Both the position numbers and the translations under genes were made by a program. Below, in pieces: positions 1 through 12,400 of a DNA stretch of 64,000 bases (the stretch's first letter is position 1; every line of letters starts with the position of its first letter). Origin of the DNA: Dipteris shenzhenensis. Its lineage: Eukaryota; Polypodiophyta; Polypodiopsida; Gleicheniales. Where the stretch lies: the NCBI GenBank assembly GCA_047967505.1, contig CM106539.1, one strand, 5' to 3'. Below the pieces are notes generated by a model. That model searched no databases. It was not told the DNA's origin and worked only from the letters and a program-made list of their open reading frames with translations.

Positions 1-919
1 TGGAAAAAGGAAGAGACACTCAACAAAGAGAAATTGAAGTGACCTTCATTACCAATAGAGTGAGACTCCACTCCAATGCAACTCAAAATACTACAAACAC
101 AAGGGAGAATAAGAGGTTTCATACGTACAAGAGGGAGCGAAAACTCCAAGACTACTCATAGAGAGAGAATGAATTGGAAAGAAATGGACTCAAGAGTCTA
201 CATAAGAGAATATCTACAAGAGGGAGAGAAGGCTCATGGAAGATGCTTGAGGAGACTAGAGCTATAGCAACATGAGGCCTAATGGTGGAAGAGATGATGA
301 ACAAGGGAAAGGAGGGCTCCTTTTATAGAGATTTTGTCACCCTTCTTCACCCATTTACAGTTGCTACCTGTAGATTCCTTTCCCCATCAATCACATAAGC
401 CCATATGTCACCATCCATGTTCTTTTTGGCTACTCTTGCCATGTGTCCCATCAAAAGATGCTCAAGACTCTTAAAATATTGAGAAAGTCAAGAGTCTCCC
501 CACATAGAGCCCATAGGGACCCTCTCTTTTCCATATGTCCACATCCTCCTTATTCCACATAGGAATTCTAGAAGGATTCCTCTTGACTCCACACTCCTCC
601 ACATGCCTTCCACATGCTTGGCATGTGATCTCTCTTATATTATTGATCCCACCTCTTTATATGATCACTCTTCCTATTTTCTAAAAACCCCATAATATCC
701 CATACACAAATAACTCTCACCCCATACCAAGGTATTTATCATTCATACACATGGTATTTACAATGATCCATTCCACTCATCCTCTCAATAACATACAATA
801 TCTTAGAAAATAGAAATAAGTGAGAGCCGCTAGGCTATCACTTGATACTCAAACTCTTATCAAACATAGAGAAAAACAATACCAATGCCAAATAAAAAAT
901 ATCAATTTTTGCTATCACA
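1..919 (-). mobile_element. Ty3/gypsy G1 LTR, first ~900 bp, inverted copy
   Basis: Read on the minus strand from 919, this stretch matches 10615-11527 on the plus strand along its whole length, with scattered substitutions and small indels. The LTR begins TGTGAT at 919 and includes a TATA-like CTATAAAAGG (here near 306-325, inverted). It abuts copia C1 gag sequence at 920, so on this side a gypsy LTR sits inside C1. The rest of the LTR lies beyond the left edge. With the copy at 10615 it forms a pair of inverted repeats about 9.7 kb apart. Confidence 0.8.
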
Positions 920-1741
920 TCTTTCCCCCCTCTAGTAACAGAGAGAGTCTGCTGGCCCTCAAGGTGGTCAAGATCTTTTTATCATCAGAAGAAGATGGGT
1001 TACCAGAGTCCTTATCCTTACCTTTCTTTGATCCAGCCCAGAAAGCCGAATCTTCTCTAGTCCTTGTCTTTTGATGCATCTCCTCCTCCAAAAGCATTGC
1101 GCTGAAATCCTCAAAGTTGAGGGGTAGAATTTTGTTCTACGTATTCAGTGCCGTAACAAGATTGTCATACTTTGGTGGGAGAATCCGTATGCACCTTCAT
1201 GCTAGATTCTCGCTGATGATGGTGATGCCAATCGTAGTCATCTATAGATTCTTCACCCTGGTGATGAACTTCTCTACCATTTCAGACTCAGACAATTTCT
1301 CGTTCGTGAGTTGAGTCTCCAGATTCTAAATCCGTGTGTCTGATTCATGGTCTTGTACTAATTTTTCAAGACCGTCCATGCCTCCTCCGCTGTGGTGACA
1401 TGTTGAATTAACGCCATGATAGAATCACTTACACTGCAGATAATAGAACATAGTGCATCTCATTCGCAGTTGGTACTATCTATTGTGCTGCATTGGCCGG
1501 ATTTGGAACGGCGGATTCGGAACCGGCTTCAGGTCCACCCCAGTAGTAGTATCCCAAAGCTCGTATGCAATTAGGATGGTCTTCATCTTGAACTATGGAT
1601 AGTTAGTGCCGTCCAACTTTTTGCTTTCGCCAAACGGTGGGATTTGCAGTCTTGCGGGCTAGGCGGGCCATCTCTCACAATCTGCTCGCGAACAGAAACA
1701 CCCTTCCAAATCTTCTTGCTAGAGCCCAAGCTCTGATACCA
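920..1741 (-). pseudogene. copia C1 gag remnant
   Basis: On the minus strand, directly downstream of the C1 LTR and primer-binding site, broken frames still show copia gag features. Near 1590-1630 is the KLDGTNY-like start, followed by MKTILIAYELWD. Near 1050-1097 is LLLEEEMHQKTRTRED followed by AGSKKGKDKD, typical of the UBN2 gag domain end. Stops and frameshifts break it throughout. It is cut at 920 by the G1 gypsy LTR. Primer-binding site TGGTATCAGAGC lies at 1730-1741 on the minus strand, touching the LTR. It is non-functional. Confidence 0.8.
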
Positions 1742-2460
1742 TGTAAGAAAATAATACAACGTCTGTGCTCAACAGATAGCAAAAGAGAAAAGCAGATAGT
1801 ATGGAGAATCAAAAATTTGATTACTGTAAAACTGATACAATAGATGGTGTTGCCTCCTAGTCGTGCGCTCCTGTGTGAGAAGCTTTGATGGCATGCTGGT
1901 AACAGTAGAGGACGGAGGCTGGATGCTAAGGAATTAGGGTTGCTGTAGCCAGTGATGAATATGGGCTTCATGGGCTTGCTCTTATATAGCCACCAATTGT
2001 AGTCGGTTAGACCCAATTGGGAGACTGGCCCAGTCCACCCAAAATGGCCGCCTGGAGGTTGGCAAAATAGGCCACCGACCACACGTTAGAACCATGGTGC
2101 ATAATAGAGCAACTAACCTACGGTCCCCGTTTCACCTAGAGCCACCATTCGAGATCATCTGGGACTCCAAACGGGTCCCACAACCCGAGAGTGGGCTACC
2201 TCGAGAAATGCTCCATCTACCCTCAGTGCGGTCAGTCATGGGATGCCTTCCTGCACTTGCATGTAGCCTAGTTGGCAGTGTGCCAACTCTATCTGAAGCC
2301 GTCCAGCCATCAGGCCACACATGGCCCCCATCTAGTGTCCAAACCAGGATCTACCGGATAACCGAGCTACTCAAATGCCTTCTCCTCATATGGGGGGCTT
2401 ACAAGTAGAGTTAGCTAGTTCCCGCGTAGTTACACGAGAGTGGAGCATTGATATCTAACA
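1742..2460 (-). repeat. copia C1 LTR, 5' copy (inverted)
   Basis: This 719-bp LTR (on minus TGTTAGATATC to TTCTTACA) matches the plus-strand LTR at 14876-15618. A TATA-like TATATAAGAG sits at about 1978-1990 (inverted). The methionine-tRNA primer-binding site follows it on the minus strand, so this is the 5' LTR. GATCA follows at 2461-2465, and GATCA also follows the other C1 LTR at 15619. The two copies differ by many substitutions and a roughly 16-base insertion, so C1 is older than C2 or G2. Confidence 0.9.
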
Positions 2461-2516
2461 GATCATCTTATAGTAGAGTGGAGGAGATTTGGCTACAAGT
2501 GACTATGGGGTCTAGG
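2461..2516 (+). pseudogene. LINE-A ORF2 fragment between C1 and C2
   Basis: These 56 bases translate on + as SSYSRVEEIWLQVTMGSR. The frame continues after the C2 insertion at 8033 (MIWSKPSSPH) if one copy of the C2 target duplication CTAGG is removed. It is therefore the left piece of the LINE-A ORF2 interrupted by C2. Its left border at GATC is the C1 insertion point. Read on the LINE strand, it joins in frame with the reverse-transcriptase piece that ends at 15619. Confidence 0.75.
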
Positions 2517-2878
2517 TGTGAAGATAGTGGGAGAGAGGGAAGGAGTCTCACTTGCGGCTTTCTCACATGCACAATGGGGGAATACACACAAAGGTGGAGG
2601 CTGAAATCAGTTTTCCTCTTCTTAGTTGTGAAAGCCAAAAGAACTCTAGTACAAAGAAAACAAAGAAAATAGAAGAACCCTATATGTGGGTCTCAAACCA
2701 AACTCAACTAACTAAGGTGGCTTACTAACTCAGCCACAAACTAGAGTAGATAAGGATAGCTGTCATCCAACTATTATTCGTGGGCGGTGTACCAACCGCA
2801 TCTCCAGCTAACAAGTCGGTGACATAAATGCACAACAGTCACCCTGGCATATCGCGAGTGGAGCTCGATATCTCAACA
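2517..2878 (-). repeat. C2 3' LTR
   Basis: 362 bp, TGTTGAGATATC to CTATCTTCACA on minus. It has a 9-bp insertion relative to the 5' LTR (an extra ACAAAGAAA-type unit near 2650). The polypurine tract precedes it at 2879-2887. Confidence 0.93.
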
Positions 2879-5800
2879 CTCCCCCTCGAGCTCAATCCCA
2901 ATTCCTGCACACCAAGCAGGTCTCTGAACTTGCGCAGCTTCTCTGCGGCCAATGCTTTCGTGAATATGTCAGCTACCTGATCCTCTGTGCTGACATAAAC
3001 TAGATCAATAAGACCTAGTAAAACCTTCTCCCGCACATAGTGATAATGCACCTCAATGTGCTTTGTTCTAGCATGAAAGACTGGGTTCTTTGCCAAGTGT
3101 ATACTGCTCATGTTGTCACAATAAATGACAACTGGCCCATCTGTAGACTGATGCATATCATAAAGTAGCTTATGCAACCAAGCTACCTCACATGCAGCCA
3201 TTGCTGCACCCTTGTACTCAGCCTCTGTTCTCGACAAGGCAATTGTAGGCTGTTTCTTGCTGCTCCAAGTGACTGCAACACTCCCAAAAGAGAACACATA
3301 TCCACTGGTAGATCGTCTATCAGAAATGCTACCAGCCCAATCAGCATCAGTGTATCCATGCAACTGTATCTGAACCCCAGCCTCATAAAATAGTCCATAC
3401 TGCAATGTGGACTTCACATACCTGAGTATGCGTCTAGCCGCATCCAAATGCGGTTTCCTTGGAGCCTGCATAAACTGACTTACCAATCCAACAACATAGC
3501 TTAATTCTGGCCTGGTAATAGTCATATAAATCAAACTTCCTACTATGCGTCTGTACATAGTAGAGTCTTCCAAAAGCTCACCTGCATCTATGCTCAGCTT
3601 CACATTCTGCTCCAGAGGAACTGAAATAGGCTTACAGCCTGTCATCCCATATTTGGACAGCATGTCCAATCCATACTGCCTCTACAAGAGCTGTATCCCA
3701 CTTGGTGATCTAATCACCTCAATGCCCAAGAAATAACACAGCTCTCCCAAATCCTTCATCTCAAACTTCTGCCTCAATAGCATTTTCACATGAAGGATAT
3801 CTTCATCACTATCACCTGTGATGATCAAATCATCAACATAAATGACCAGCAGCATAATCCCTTTCTCTGTTTTTCTCACATAGAGTGAGAAATCTGCCTT
3901 GGAAATCTGAAAGCCAATAGTGACAAGATACTGTCCTATCTTGTCAGACCATGCTCTAGGTGCTTGCTTCAAGCCATACAAGGCTTTCTTCAACCTGCAA
4001 TCAAACTCAGGATGAGTAGCATGAACATAACCTGCTGGCTGCTCCATAAAGACCTCTTCTTGCAAATCACCATGCAAGAAGGCATTCTTTACATCCATCT
4101 GATGTAAAGACCATCCCTTTGATGCAGCCATAGCAATGGCTGCTCTTACGGTTGCCATCCTTGCAACCGGGCTGAAAGTTTCTTCATAATCAATGCCATA
4201 TGTCTGTGCATACCCCTTGACAACTAATCTTGCCTTGTATCTATTCACAGAACCATCTGCATTATGCTTGATCTTATAAACCCACTTACAGCCAATTGCA
4301 TTCTTGTCTTTAGGCAAAGGCACCAATTTTCATGTAGCATTTGCATCCAAGGCATCCATTTCTTCATCCATGGCTTTCTCCCATTTTTCATTTCCCATGG
4401 CTTGCTCAAAAGAAGTGGGTTCTGGTTCCTGTATCACTTTGACCATATAGGCATAGTGAATGGCTGTAAATCCATCATATTTCAGCCTATCCACAGGATA
4501 CCTAACCCTGGTAGACCTGCGCAAAATAGGCTCACTTCCAGGTGCTCTCAAAACATCCCTGGTCTTCCTTACTCCAGGTGTAACAATAGAGGGAATACCC
4601 AACTCATCATCAATGCTCTGTTCAGAGCCACTGGATTCACCATCCACACAAGAGTGACCTGCATTCACATCAAACATGGGCTGATCTACCTTCTCTTTTC
4701 CTTTTCGTGATACCTGCATACCACTCTCTGCATTGCTTTGAGGAGATTCTCCTGATCTCAATCTGCCTGTCCATGGCGAAGTATGTGAACACTGCTATAG
4801 GACACTCCAGGTCCACTAATATTTTGTGATTGCTACTGTGAATTCTGTGCAGCATTACCATTTTGTGCATCTACATCAATAATCACATTTACTGGTTTAT
4901 ACCAGCTGCTCATCTCATCAAAAACAACATCTCTACTCACTGTGAACTTACGTGTAGAAGGGTTATAGCATCTATACCCTTTTTGCTGCAGAGAATAACC
5001 AATAAAGACACACTTCTCAGCTTTTGGATCCAACTTGGACCTCAACTCATCTGGCACATGGACATAGGCAATGCAACCAAAAATTTTCAAATGAGAAATA
5101 TCTGGTTTCCTACCAGTATACATCTCCTCTGGCGTCATGCCATGTATTGCTGCAATGGGAGTCCTGTTCATTATATAAACTGCTGTAGCAAATGCTTCAG
5201 CCCAATAATAATCTGGTAGATCTTTTTCATTTAGCATAGCCCGAGATACCTCTCCAATATGCCTGTTTTTCCTTTCTGCAATTCCATTTTGCTATGGGGT
5301 ATGACTACATGAATATTGCTGCTTTATACCATGCTCCTGCAAGAAGCTTGCAAACTCATTTGAGAGGTACTCTCCCCCTCCATCTGACCTTAGGCATTTT
5401 ATTTGCAGGCCTGTTTCTTTTTCAACCATAGCTTTGAAAGCTTTGAAGTGCCCAAACACTTCACTTTTCTTTTTCATAAAATACACCCACATTTTTCTGC
5501 TGAAGTCATCAATAAATGTGACAAAATAGTGACAGCCTCCAATAGATGCACCTTTAGTAGTCCGCACATCAGAGTGGATTAATTCCAATGGCTTTTTACT
5601 CTCTTGAACATGCCTAGGAAAAGGTTTCCTTGCCTGTTTCCCAAATTGACAGGCTTCACAAACCTTGTGCATTTTTGCAACCTTGAATTTAGGCAATCCT
5701 GCAACAATATTTTGGGCTTGCATTGATTTAAGTCACTGTATATTAACATGACCAATGCGTTTGCGCCAAATATCAATATCTGCAACTACACCGGTCCCAT

Positions 5801-7208
5801 GTGCAAACATTGATGCACTCAATTCAGGCATGTCCGCATCCAACGTAAACATCCTGCCCTTCTTCTTTCCTTTTGCTATCAAGCGATCGTTATTTTTCAT
5901 ATCCTCAACAAAGCATCCATGAGGATTAAATCTAACCTGCTCAACCATTTGACCAACAGAAACCAAGTTCTTGGTGATGTTCGGGACATGAAATACATCA
6001 GACAGGTATTTCTTTTTCCCATCCTGCATAGACAAAGGAATTTTACCAATCTGCACAATAGGATGTGCAGTATCATCACCAGTCTCCACAAATCCTGGCT
6101 TTTCCATTTTCCTTGCATCTTGCATCCATTCTGCATGACCTGTCATGTGGTTTGATGCACCTGAGTCAACGTACCACACATCATTTTGTTCTTCTGCACT
6201 TGTCACAGAATTGGTCATATGCTGCACCATAAATAGATGCTCATTTCTGTCATCACCCTGCCTACTAGAAGATGCATAATTGCCTTGCTGCAATTTTCCA
6301 TTCATAATGTCATTCTGCTTTTTATAGCAATCCTTAGCCATATGACCGATTTTGCCACAGTAGTAGCATTCAACATTGCTGTTTGCATTTTGGCCTCTCT
6401 GCCATCCACCACGGCCTCTTTGGCTCCCCCTGCCTCTAGAGTTACCACGTCCTCCTGCATAGGACTGGTTTTCTTGTGTTTGTTGCATATTCTGATTTCT
6501 ACCATGGCCTGCAGATCGGCCTCCTCTACCTCTGCCTCTACCTCTGCCAGCATTTGAGTAGAAGACAGTTTCTTTTGAAGTTCCTCCTGAAGAAGATGCA
6601 CCCCCATTTCTCTGCTCTTCAGAAATTAGAAGAGCAAACAACTCTTCAAAATCTGGAAATTTTTCACGGACGGCAATGGATGTCCGGAACTGCACATAAT
6701 CCTTTCCTAGACCATTCAAGGTCACAGAAACTAGAATATCATCTTCCACTGGCGACCCAATGGAAGCAAGTGCATCTGCAATTTTCTTCACCTTCATGTG
6801 GTAGTCGTTTATGCTCAAATTTTCTCTCTGCACATTGTACAACTCCTGTTTGAGCTGCATTTTCCTAGCTTGCATATTTGTGCTGTACATTTTTGCCAAA
6901 GTATCCCATGCCTCCTTTGGCGTACTTGCATCCTGAATATGCACAATCATGGAGTTCGAAATACTGATAAACAGCCAGTACATAACTTTCCTGGCTCTCT
7001 CGTGCCATCCTTTGAATGCCTGCATTTCCTGTTGATTGGGAACATTAGGAAGAACAGGTTCTTCTTCATTTCTTGTAATGAACTCCCAATAGCCTTTTCC
7101 CATCAAGAAATTCATCATTCTAAACTTCCATGCCTGGAAGTTGTTCTTGTCAAACTTTTCAGTGACAATCTGTGAAAGAGAATCACATGCCATTACAGAA
7201 CACTGCAA
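2839..7208 (-). pseudogene. C2 gag-pol polyprotein with premature stops
   Basis: Copia-order polyprotein. The 491-residue first open stretch holds gag (UBN2 region, residues about 15-200), an RGRG-rich segment, a CCHC knuckle CYYCGKIGHMAKDC (about residue 280), and the protease motif DSGASNHM (about residue 347). Next come the pre-integrase zinc region (CEACQFGKQ) and integrase (FIDDFSRKMWVYF, SDGGGEY). Reverse transcriptase shows YVDDLIITGD, and RNase H shows DADWAGS and HARTKHIEV. Stops at 5733-5735 (TGA), 5292-5294 (TAG), 4833-4835 (TAG), 4330-4332 (TGA) and 3682-3684 (TAG) fall within otherwise conserved text, and a small frame disturbance lies near 4760. Most stops are single transitions. 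The start is ATG at 7208 or 7193. It is not functional as read. Confidence 0.9.
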
Positions 7209-7674
7209 AATATTATGTCACTGCAAAAAACACAGCTTTTGCCTCACACGGGCAGATCTACAAAACTTAGAAAGTGGTATTTCACCACGCAGTCACTTCC
7301 TAGTGACGATTTTCCATCAACAGGCAACAAGCATGAATCTGCAGCTCCCAATATGTTTGCACACAGGCATACGATGCAATTTCTGCAGCAACTTTCCACC
7401 GACTCGCCGCACAGTGGTCGCACAACCAAAATAGGGCCTTTTTCTGAGTGCCTGCGAAGAACTTCCACCTTTAAAACGGGCCCCGAAATGCTCTCGCCAC
7501 ACCACGAAGGGCGTCTCAATCTGAGACAGTGCACTCTTGCACTTCTAGCTGTGCTACCTGTAGAGATTTGCTCCCAAACTCGAATTAGGAAAGCAACACT
7601 GGTCCTCTTACCAGGACACCACGAACTTGGCTTGCTTTCTTGAGCTCCTTACCACGAACAAGGCTCTGATACCA

Positions 7675-8027
7675 TGTGAAGATAGTGGGAGAGAGGGAAG
7701 GAGTCTCACTTGCGGCTTTCTCACATGCACAATGGGGGAATACACACAAAGGTGGAGGCTGAAAACAGTTTTCCTCTTCTTAGTTGTGAAAGCCAAAAGA
7801 ACTCTAGTACAAAGAAAATAGAAGAACCCTATATGTGGGTCTCAAACCAAACTCAACTAACTAAGGTGGCTTACTAACTGAGCCACAAACTAGAGTAGAT
7901 AAGAATAGCTGTCATCCAGCTATTATTCGTGGGCAGTGTACCAACCGCATCTCCAGCTAACAAGTCGGTGACATAAATGCACAACAGTCACCCTGGCATA
8001 TCGCGAGTGGAGCTCGATATCTCAACA
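7675..8027 (-). repeat. C2 5' LTR with adjacent primer-binding site
   Basis: 353 bp, bounded by TG and CA. On minus it is directly followed by TGGTATCAGAGC at 7663-7674, complementary to initiator methionine tRNA as in most copia elements. The flanking base duplication CTAGG lies at 8028-8032. Confidence 0.94.
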
Positions 8028-8032
8028 CTAGG

Positions 8033-9373
8033 ATGATTTGGAGTAAGCCCTCATCTCCTCATTAGATAGTACAAGCGGAGTTCATCACTCATGATGCCTC
8101 TCTAGGTTGATGCCCATTTTCAAACAAGACATTCTTCCACAAAGTTTGGGCCCTACCCCACTAGAGATCATTGAGGCTAGCACTAGAGTCATCTATGTGA
8201 CTAGCAGAGGGTGGGATTAATGCAGTATGGTATGCATGCATATCCACAAGGTTTTCTAGTCACAGTACCTATATGGACCGGCTTCCCCCCTTTTAGTACA
8301 ACATGGATGCACTACTCAAGTCAATCTCATGAGATGAGATTAACGGTATCATATAGCTAGATATTCTCCAATTCCATATGTCTTCGAATTTTGGGGGGAC
8401 CAAGAGTTCCCCACCAAGATCTTTGAGAGTATCTAAGGATGGATCCATCAATAGGCCCCAGTACCACCAGGATAGAGGAGTCTCACATGCACCTAGGTTC
8501 AACATTGCACAGATGTGGGTCTCATCTCATCAGTTCATAATTGAGGCAAGGATACCCAGAGAGTAGTAGATCTATAGGTTATGCACATTGGGGGAGTTCG
8601 AGATAGAGGAGCATTTTCTATGCTCTGCCTAGCCTACTATGAGATCCGAGGATGATACCATTGCCTCTTTTAGGAGGGGTACACCATTCTCACAATTGCT
8701 CCACTTCCATGACCAAGTCTGCATTGGGCTCTATCTGATTGAAAAGAGATGACACAAAGAGACACTCTTATGATAGATTTGAGAGAAGTAGGAGGTGACA
8801 ATGCCACATGTTATTGAGGCAAACTAAGCATAGAGGCATGTCACAGATTTCTATGCATTTGAGTGAGCTCCAAGACACGATGGGGTGGAGGAGGAGGAGC
8901 TAGCTCATATGAGGGCAATATGGAGTCAACAGAGAGAGCTGATCTGATATTGTTGAGCAAGGGATGCAAAGATCACACACGACATGAAGAGTGGCCAGAG
9001 GATATACAATCAAGGTCAGAGGCCTATCTCGAACTCCTTAGAGGTGAATGTTAGAAATGAGGCATCACTCTTTACATAGCTCATCGGAGCCCAAGATTAG
9101 GAAGTCACATCCCCCACTAAAACACACAACTTTATAGACACAGATCCCACATATCCTTGAAGCCCACCAGACAGCCACTATGGTGATGGGTTTTGACTGT
9201 TGAGTTTCATATTTTAGTTTGTATGAGTTTTTTTTGAGCTCTTGAGCTCTCTCTATTAGTATAGCACCCAACTAGGGCCCTAGTGCACTCTTTGCTTTAG
9301 CTCATCGAGGCTTGTATCGATTATTTTTGCTTGATGTACTTTGTCCCGTAGGCTCACGGGGCCCCAAGAATGT

Positions 9374-9376
<3 letters not shown>
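8033..9376 (+). pseudogene. LINE-A ORF2 3' half and 3' tail
   Basis: Decayed C-terminal part of a non-LTR retrotransposon ORF2, continuing from 2461-2516. Recognisable pieces are MIWSKPSSPH, LALESS, DRLPPF, NIAQMWVSSHQ, and a late zinc-finger-like IEEHFLC segment near 8600. The same region exists at 40924-41230 ([20 protein letters not shown]). The untranslated end near 9310-9370 (ACTTTGTCCC, GGCTCACGGGGCC) runs into a (TC)n tract, a feature shared with the copies at 41830-41934, 49795-49880 and 51540-51850. Many stops are present. Confidence 0.8.
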
Positions 9377-9456
<80 letters not shown>

Positions 9457-9470
9457 CCTCCCTCCCTCCC

Positions 9471-9516
<46 letters not shown>

Positions 9517-9540
9517 CGTGCGTGTGTGTGTGTGTGTGTA
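9377..9540 (+). repeat. (TC)n then (TG)n microsatellites
   Basis: (TC)n at 9377-9454 with a short CCCTCC bridge, then (TG)n with an internal (CG) run at 9475-9540. The TC part is the 3' tail of LINE-A. Long open frames here are artefacts of the repeat. Confidence 0.95.
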
Positions 9541-10614
9541 TCTATATTATGAGAACCTTCAAAGAGGAATGAATATATATTGCAAAATGTATAACAAAAA
9601 TTCATTGAAGAGGCATGAATATATATATTGCAAAAAGTATTTGAAATTTTTGCTCAAATGGGAATGAACGTATCATGCTGCAAGGCATGAGTACAAAAAT
9701 TTCCTCTAGGGGTCACTGAATGTTTATGGCCTCAAGACCAATTACACAAAAACCCAAAAAGGGTATATAAAATATTTATAACTCTATACAATCAAAGAGA
9801 GATATCACTAGCCGTAGTTTAGATCCCTTATTGATCTCCTTAATTTGCATCACTCACATAGGCTAGACCTTTCTCACCATTGCCTCCACCTCCACTGACT
9901 CAAGATCCATCGTCCCCTCTAGATCCCTCATTCACTTAGATCCTCACCCTCTCCAAATCCATCTTTAACTCTCTATAGCTATTTTTAAGGTTAGGTTGCA
10001 TGCAACATGGATTGAAAAATATATTAAGTATGTCAACATTATACAACTTAAAAGAAGCTTGCTATTATAGAAGGAAGGTTGGTCAAAGACTTACCTCAAA
10101 TGTAGTTGTATCCAAATTGTATGAGTTTTATAGCAAACAATAAAAGGTCCCAAGAGGCATCAGTAAGGTATGAAACAAAATGTACATGATCAAACGAAAT
10201 GCATTAATTGAAGAGATGGAAAGTAATAAAGATACCTATAAAATCCACCTCTCACTAAGAGCTCCACCTTTCAGGGTCTCCCTTTGGTCTTTCCTTTGTT
10301 GATTTCAAGCTTTAATCTTCCAAGCAACCAATGTAGTGTTTCCCATGATTTTGAGCCGGTGCATCACCCTAATTATATGATATGATTTGAAAAAGTATAA
10401 GTGATGCTCCAATTCAAAACATATGAAAAGGGTATAGCTCACAATGAGTGAAGTAAATTTCTCCTCAAGAATGAACTTCTCTTTTGGTTTAGTGTTAATC
10501 AATAATCCATGCCTCTAAAGGTCCTAAACCATCAACTTTCTTAGATAGAAAGAGACATAATAATTTCTATTTCATATCAATTGACAAGTTATCTTTAACG
10601 ACAATGAGTGGTGT
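9541..10614. other. AT-rich stretch, no gene seen
   Basis: It holds a degenerate short repeat around 9560-9640 (GAATATATATTGCAAAA-type units) and no protein I recognise. Its right edge is the exact start of the G1 LTR at 10615. In the inversion model it was the flank of a second G1 LTR. Confidence 0.5.
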
Positions 10615-12360
10615 TGTGATGCCAAAAATTGATAGTTTCTATTTGGCATTGGTATTGTTTTTCTCTATGTTTGATAAGAGTTTGAGTATCAAGTGATAGC
10701 CTAGCAGCTCTCACTTATTTCTATTTTCTAAGATATTGTATGGGATTGAGAGGATGAGTGGAATGGATCATTGTAATACCATGTGTATAAATGATAAATA
10801 CCTTGGTATGGGGTGAGAGTTATTTGTGTATGGGATATTATGGGGTTTTTAGAAAATAAGAAGAGTGAGTCATATACAGAGCTAGGCTCATGTCCATGTA
10901 TTCCAATAATATAAGAGAGGTCACATGCCAAGTGTGTGGAAGGCATGTGGAGGAGTGTGGAGTCAAGAGGAATCCTTCTAGAATTCCTATGTGGAATAAG
11001 GAGGATGTGGACATATGGAAAAGAGAGGGTCCCTATGGGCTCCATGTGGGGAGCCTCTTGACTTTCTCAATATTTTAAGAGTCTTGAGCATCTTTTGATG
11101 GGACACATGGCAAGAGTAGCCAAAAAGGACATGGATGGTGACATACGGGCTTATGTGATTGATGGGGAAAGGAATCTATGGGCAATAATTGTAAATGGGT
11201 GAAGGAGGGTGATAAAATGTCTATAAAAGGAGCCCTCCTCTCCCTTGTTCATCATCTCTTCCACCATTAGGCCTCATGTTGTTGTAGCTCTATTCTCCTC
11301 AAGCCTCTTCCATGAGACTTCTCTCCCTCTTGTAGATATTCTCTTATGTACACTCTTGAGTCCATCTCTCTCTAGTTCATTCTCTCTCTATGAGTAGTCT
11401 TGCAGATTCTGCTTCCTCTTGTACGTATGAAACCTCTTCTTCTCCCTTGTGTTTGTAGTATTTTGAGCTACATTGGAGTGGAGTCTCACTTTAGGTTCTC
11501 TCTCTTGAGTGTCTCTTCCCTTTTTCCATGGCTTTCTCTTCCAAAGTACTCAGAAGTGTTGTCTATTTGGCCGCTCATTGTTCATACATGGTTTATCTAT
11601 TTTCCAAGCCACAAAGGGAGCTCTTCCTTCCCTCCTAGGAGACCTCTATTGGACTTGGATCATTAATGAAGTCTAAGCATGGAGGTAGTATTCTTCCAAG
11701 TCGGCACTGGTAGAAGGAGTAGGTGTTTTTCATGACAGTTTGACCCCCTGTCAATATTTTGCTCATAACTTTTCGTTCGATGGTCCGATTCGGACGAAAC
11801 TTATATCACAAAGCTCTCTTCAAGGAGCTCATTCTCTTCAGTTATTGTATAAATGTCAATTAAAAAATCTATGACTCTCTGTGTGTGGTTTCTTTTTCAG
11901 ATAATTTTTACCCCCATCCAGTAACCTACCCATATCTTTCCGACCGCTTCTCTATTTCTTATGAAACTTATAACAAAGCGAAGCGCATTTCAAGGTGCAT
12001 CTCGATATGTGTTTGAATATTTGATATCGTGTCTCTTTTGAAAGTTGTGGGTCTTTGTGTCTTATGATATTTTGGAGAGTGTTTTGAGCTAATTGTAAAG
12101 GTATCTATGAAGGAGGTGCAATGTTGCCCCGGAACCTACCCATCCGACCCAATCAGCCCCTTCAAACTCCTCAATATATATCAGTTCATGTCATGTTGAG
12201 CCGCAAGATCTTCTTTCAACAACGTATCACTCTTCTCTTTGGCGCAGACCGGCTTGCTGAGATTATGGCCTCTGCTGATCCTTTCCTTCTCCCTATGCTT
12301 GAGTACAACATCACTTGGGATTTTTCCATCTTCATTCTCATCTAAGGGAGGAAAGTATGG
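10615..12360 (+). repeat. Ty3/gypsy G1 LTR (plus copy)
   Basis: Starts TGTGATGCC and carries the TATA-like CTATAAAAGG at 11220-11229. The first 913 bp match 1-919 in inverted orientation. The right end is uncertain. A TGGTATC motif at about 12363 could be a primer-binding site, followed by the gag region, which would make this LTR about 1.75 kb. No second plus-strand LTR was found because the element is cut at 14157. Confidence 0.65.
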
Positions 12361-12400
12361 TGTGGTATCTTGGTATAAAAGCTTCTTTTTAATGTCCCTT

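Larger units (their letters stand above)
2517..8027 (-). mobile_element. complete Ty1/copia retrotransposon C2
   Basis: A full-length 5.5-kb element on the minus strand. Its LTRs are 7675-8027 (5') and 2517-2878 (3'). The primer-binding site TGGTATCAGAGC (7663-7674, inverted) touches the 5' LTR, and a purine tract GAGGGGGAG (2879-2887, inverted) touches the 3' LTR. Five-base target duplications CTAGG flank it at 2512-2516 and 8028-8032. The LTRs differ by five substitutions and one 9-bp indel, about 1.4%, so insertion was recent. The coding region is in order but carries several premature stops, so it is probably non-autonomous. It interrupts the 3' half of LINE-A. Confidence 0.95.

Noticed and set aside
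9312-9667. Several long frames of Ser-Leu and Val-Cys repeats
   Set aside because: They are translations of (TC)n and (TG)n microsatellites on both strands.
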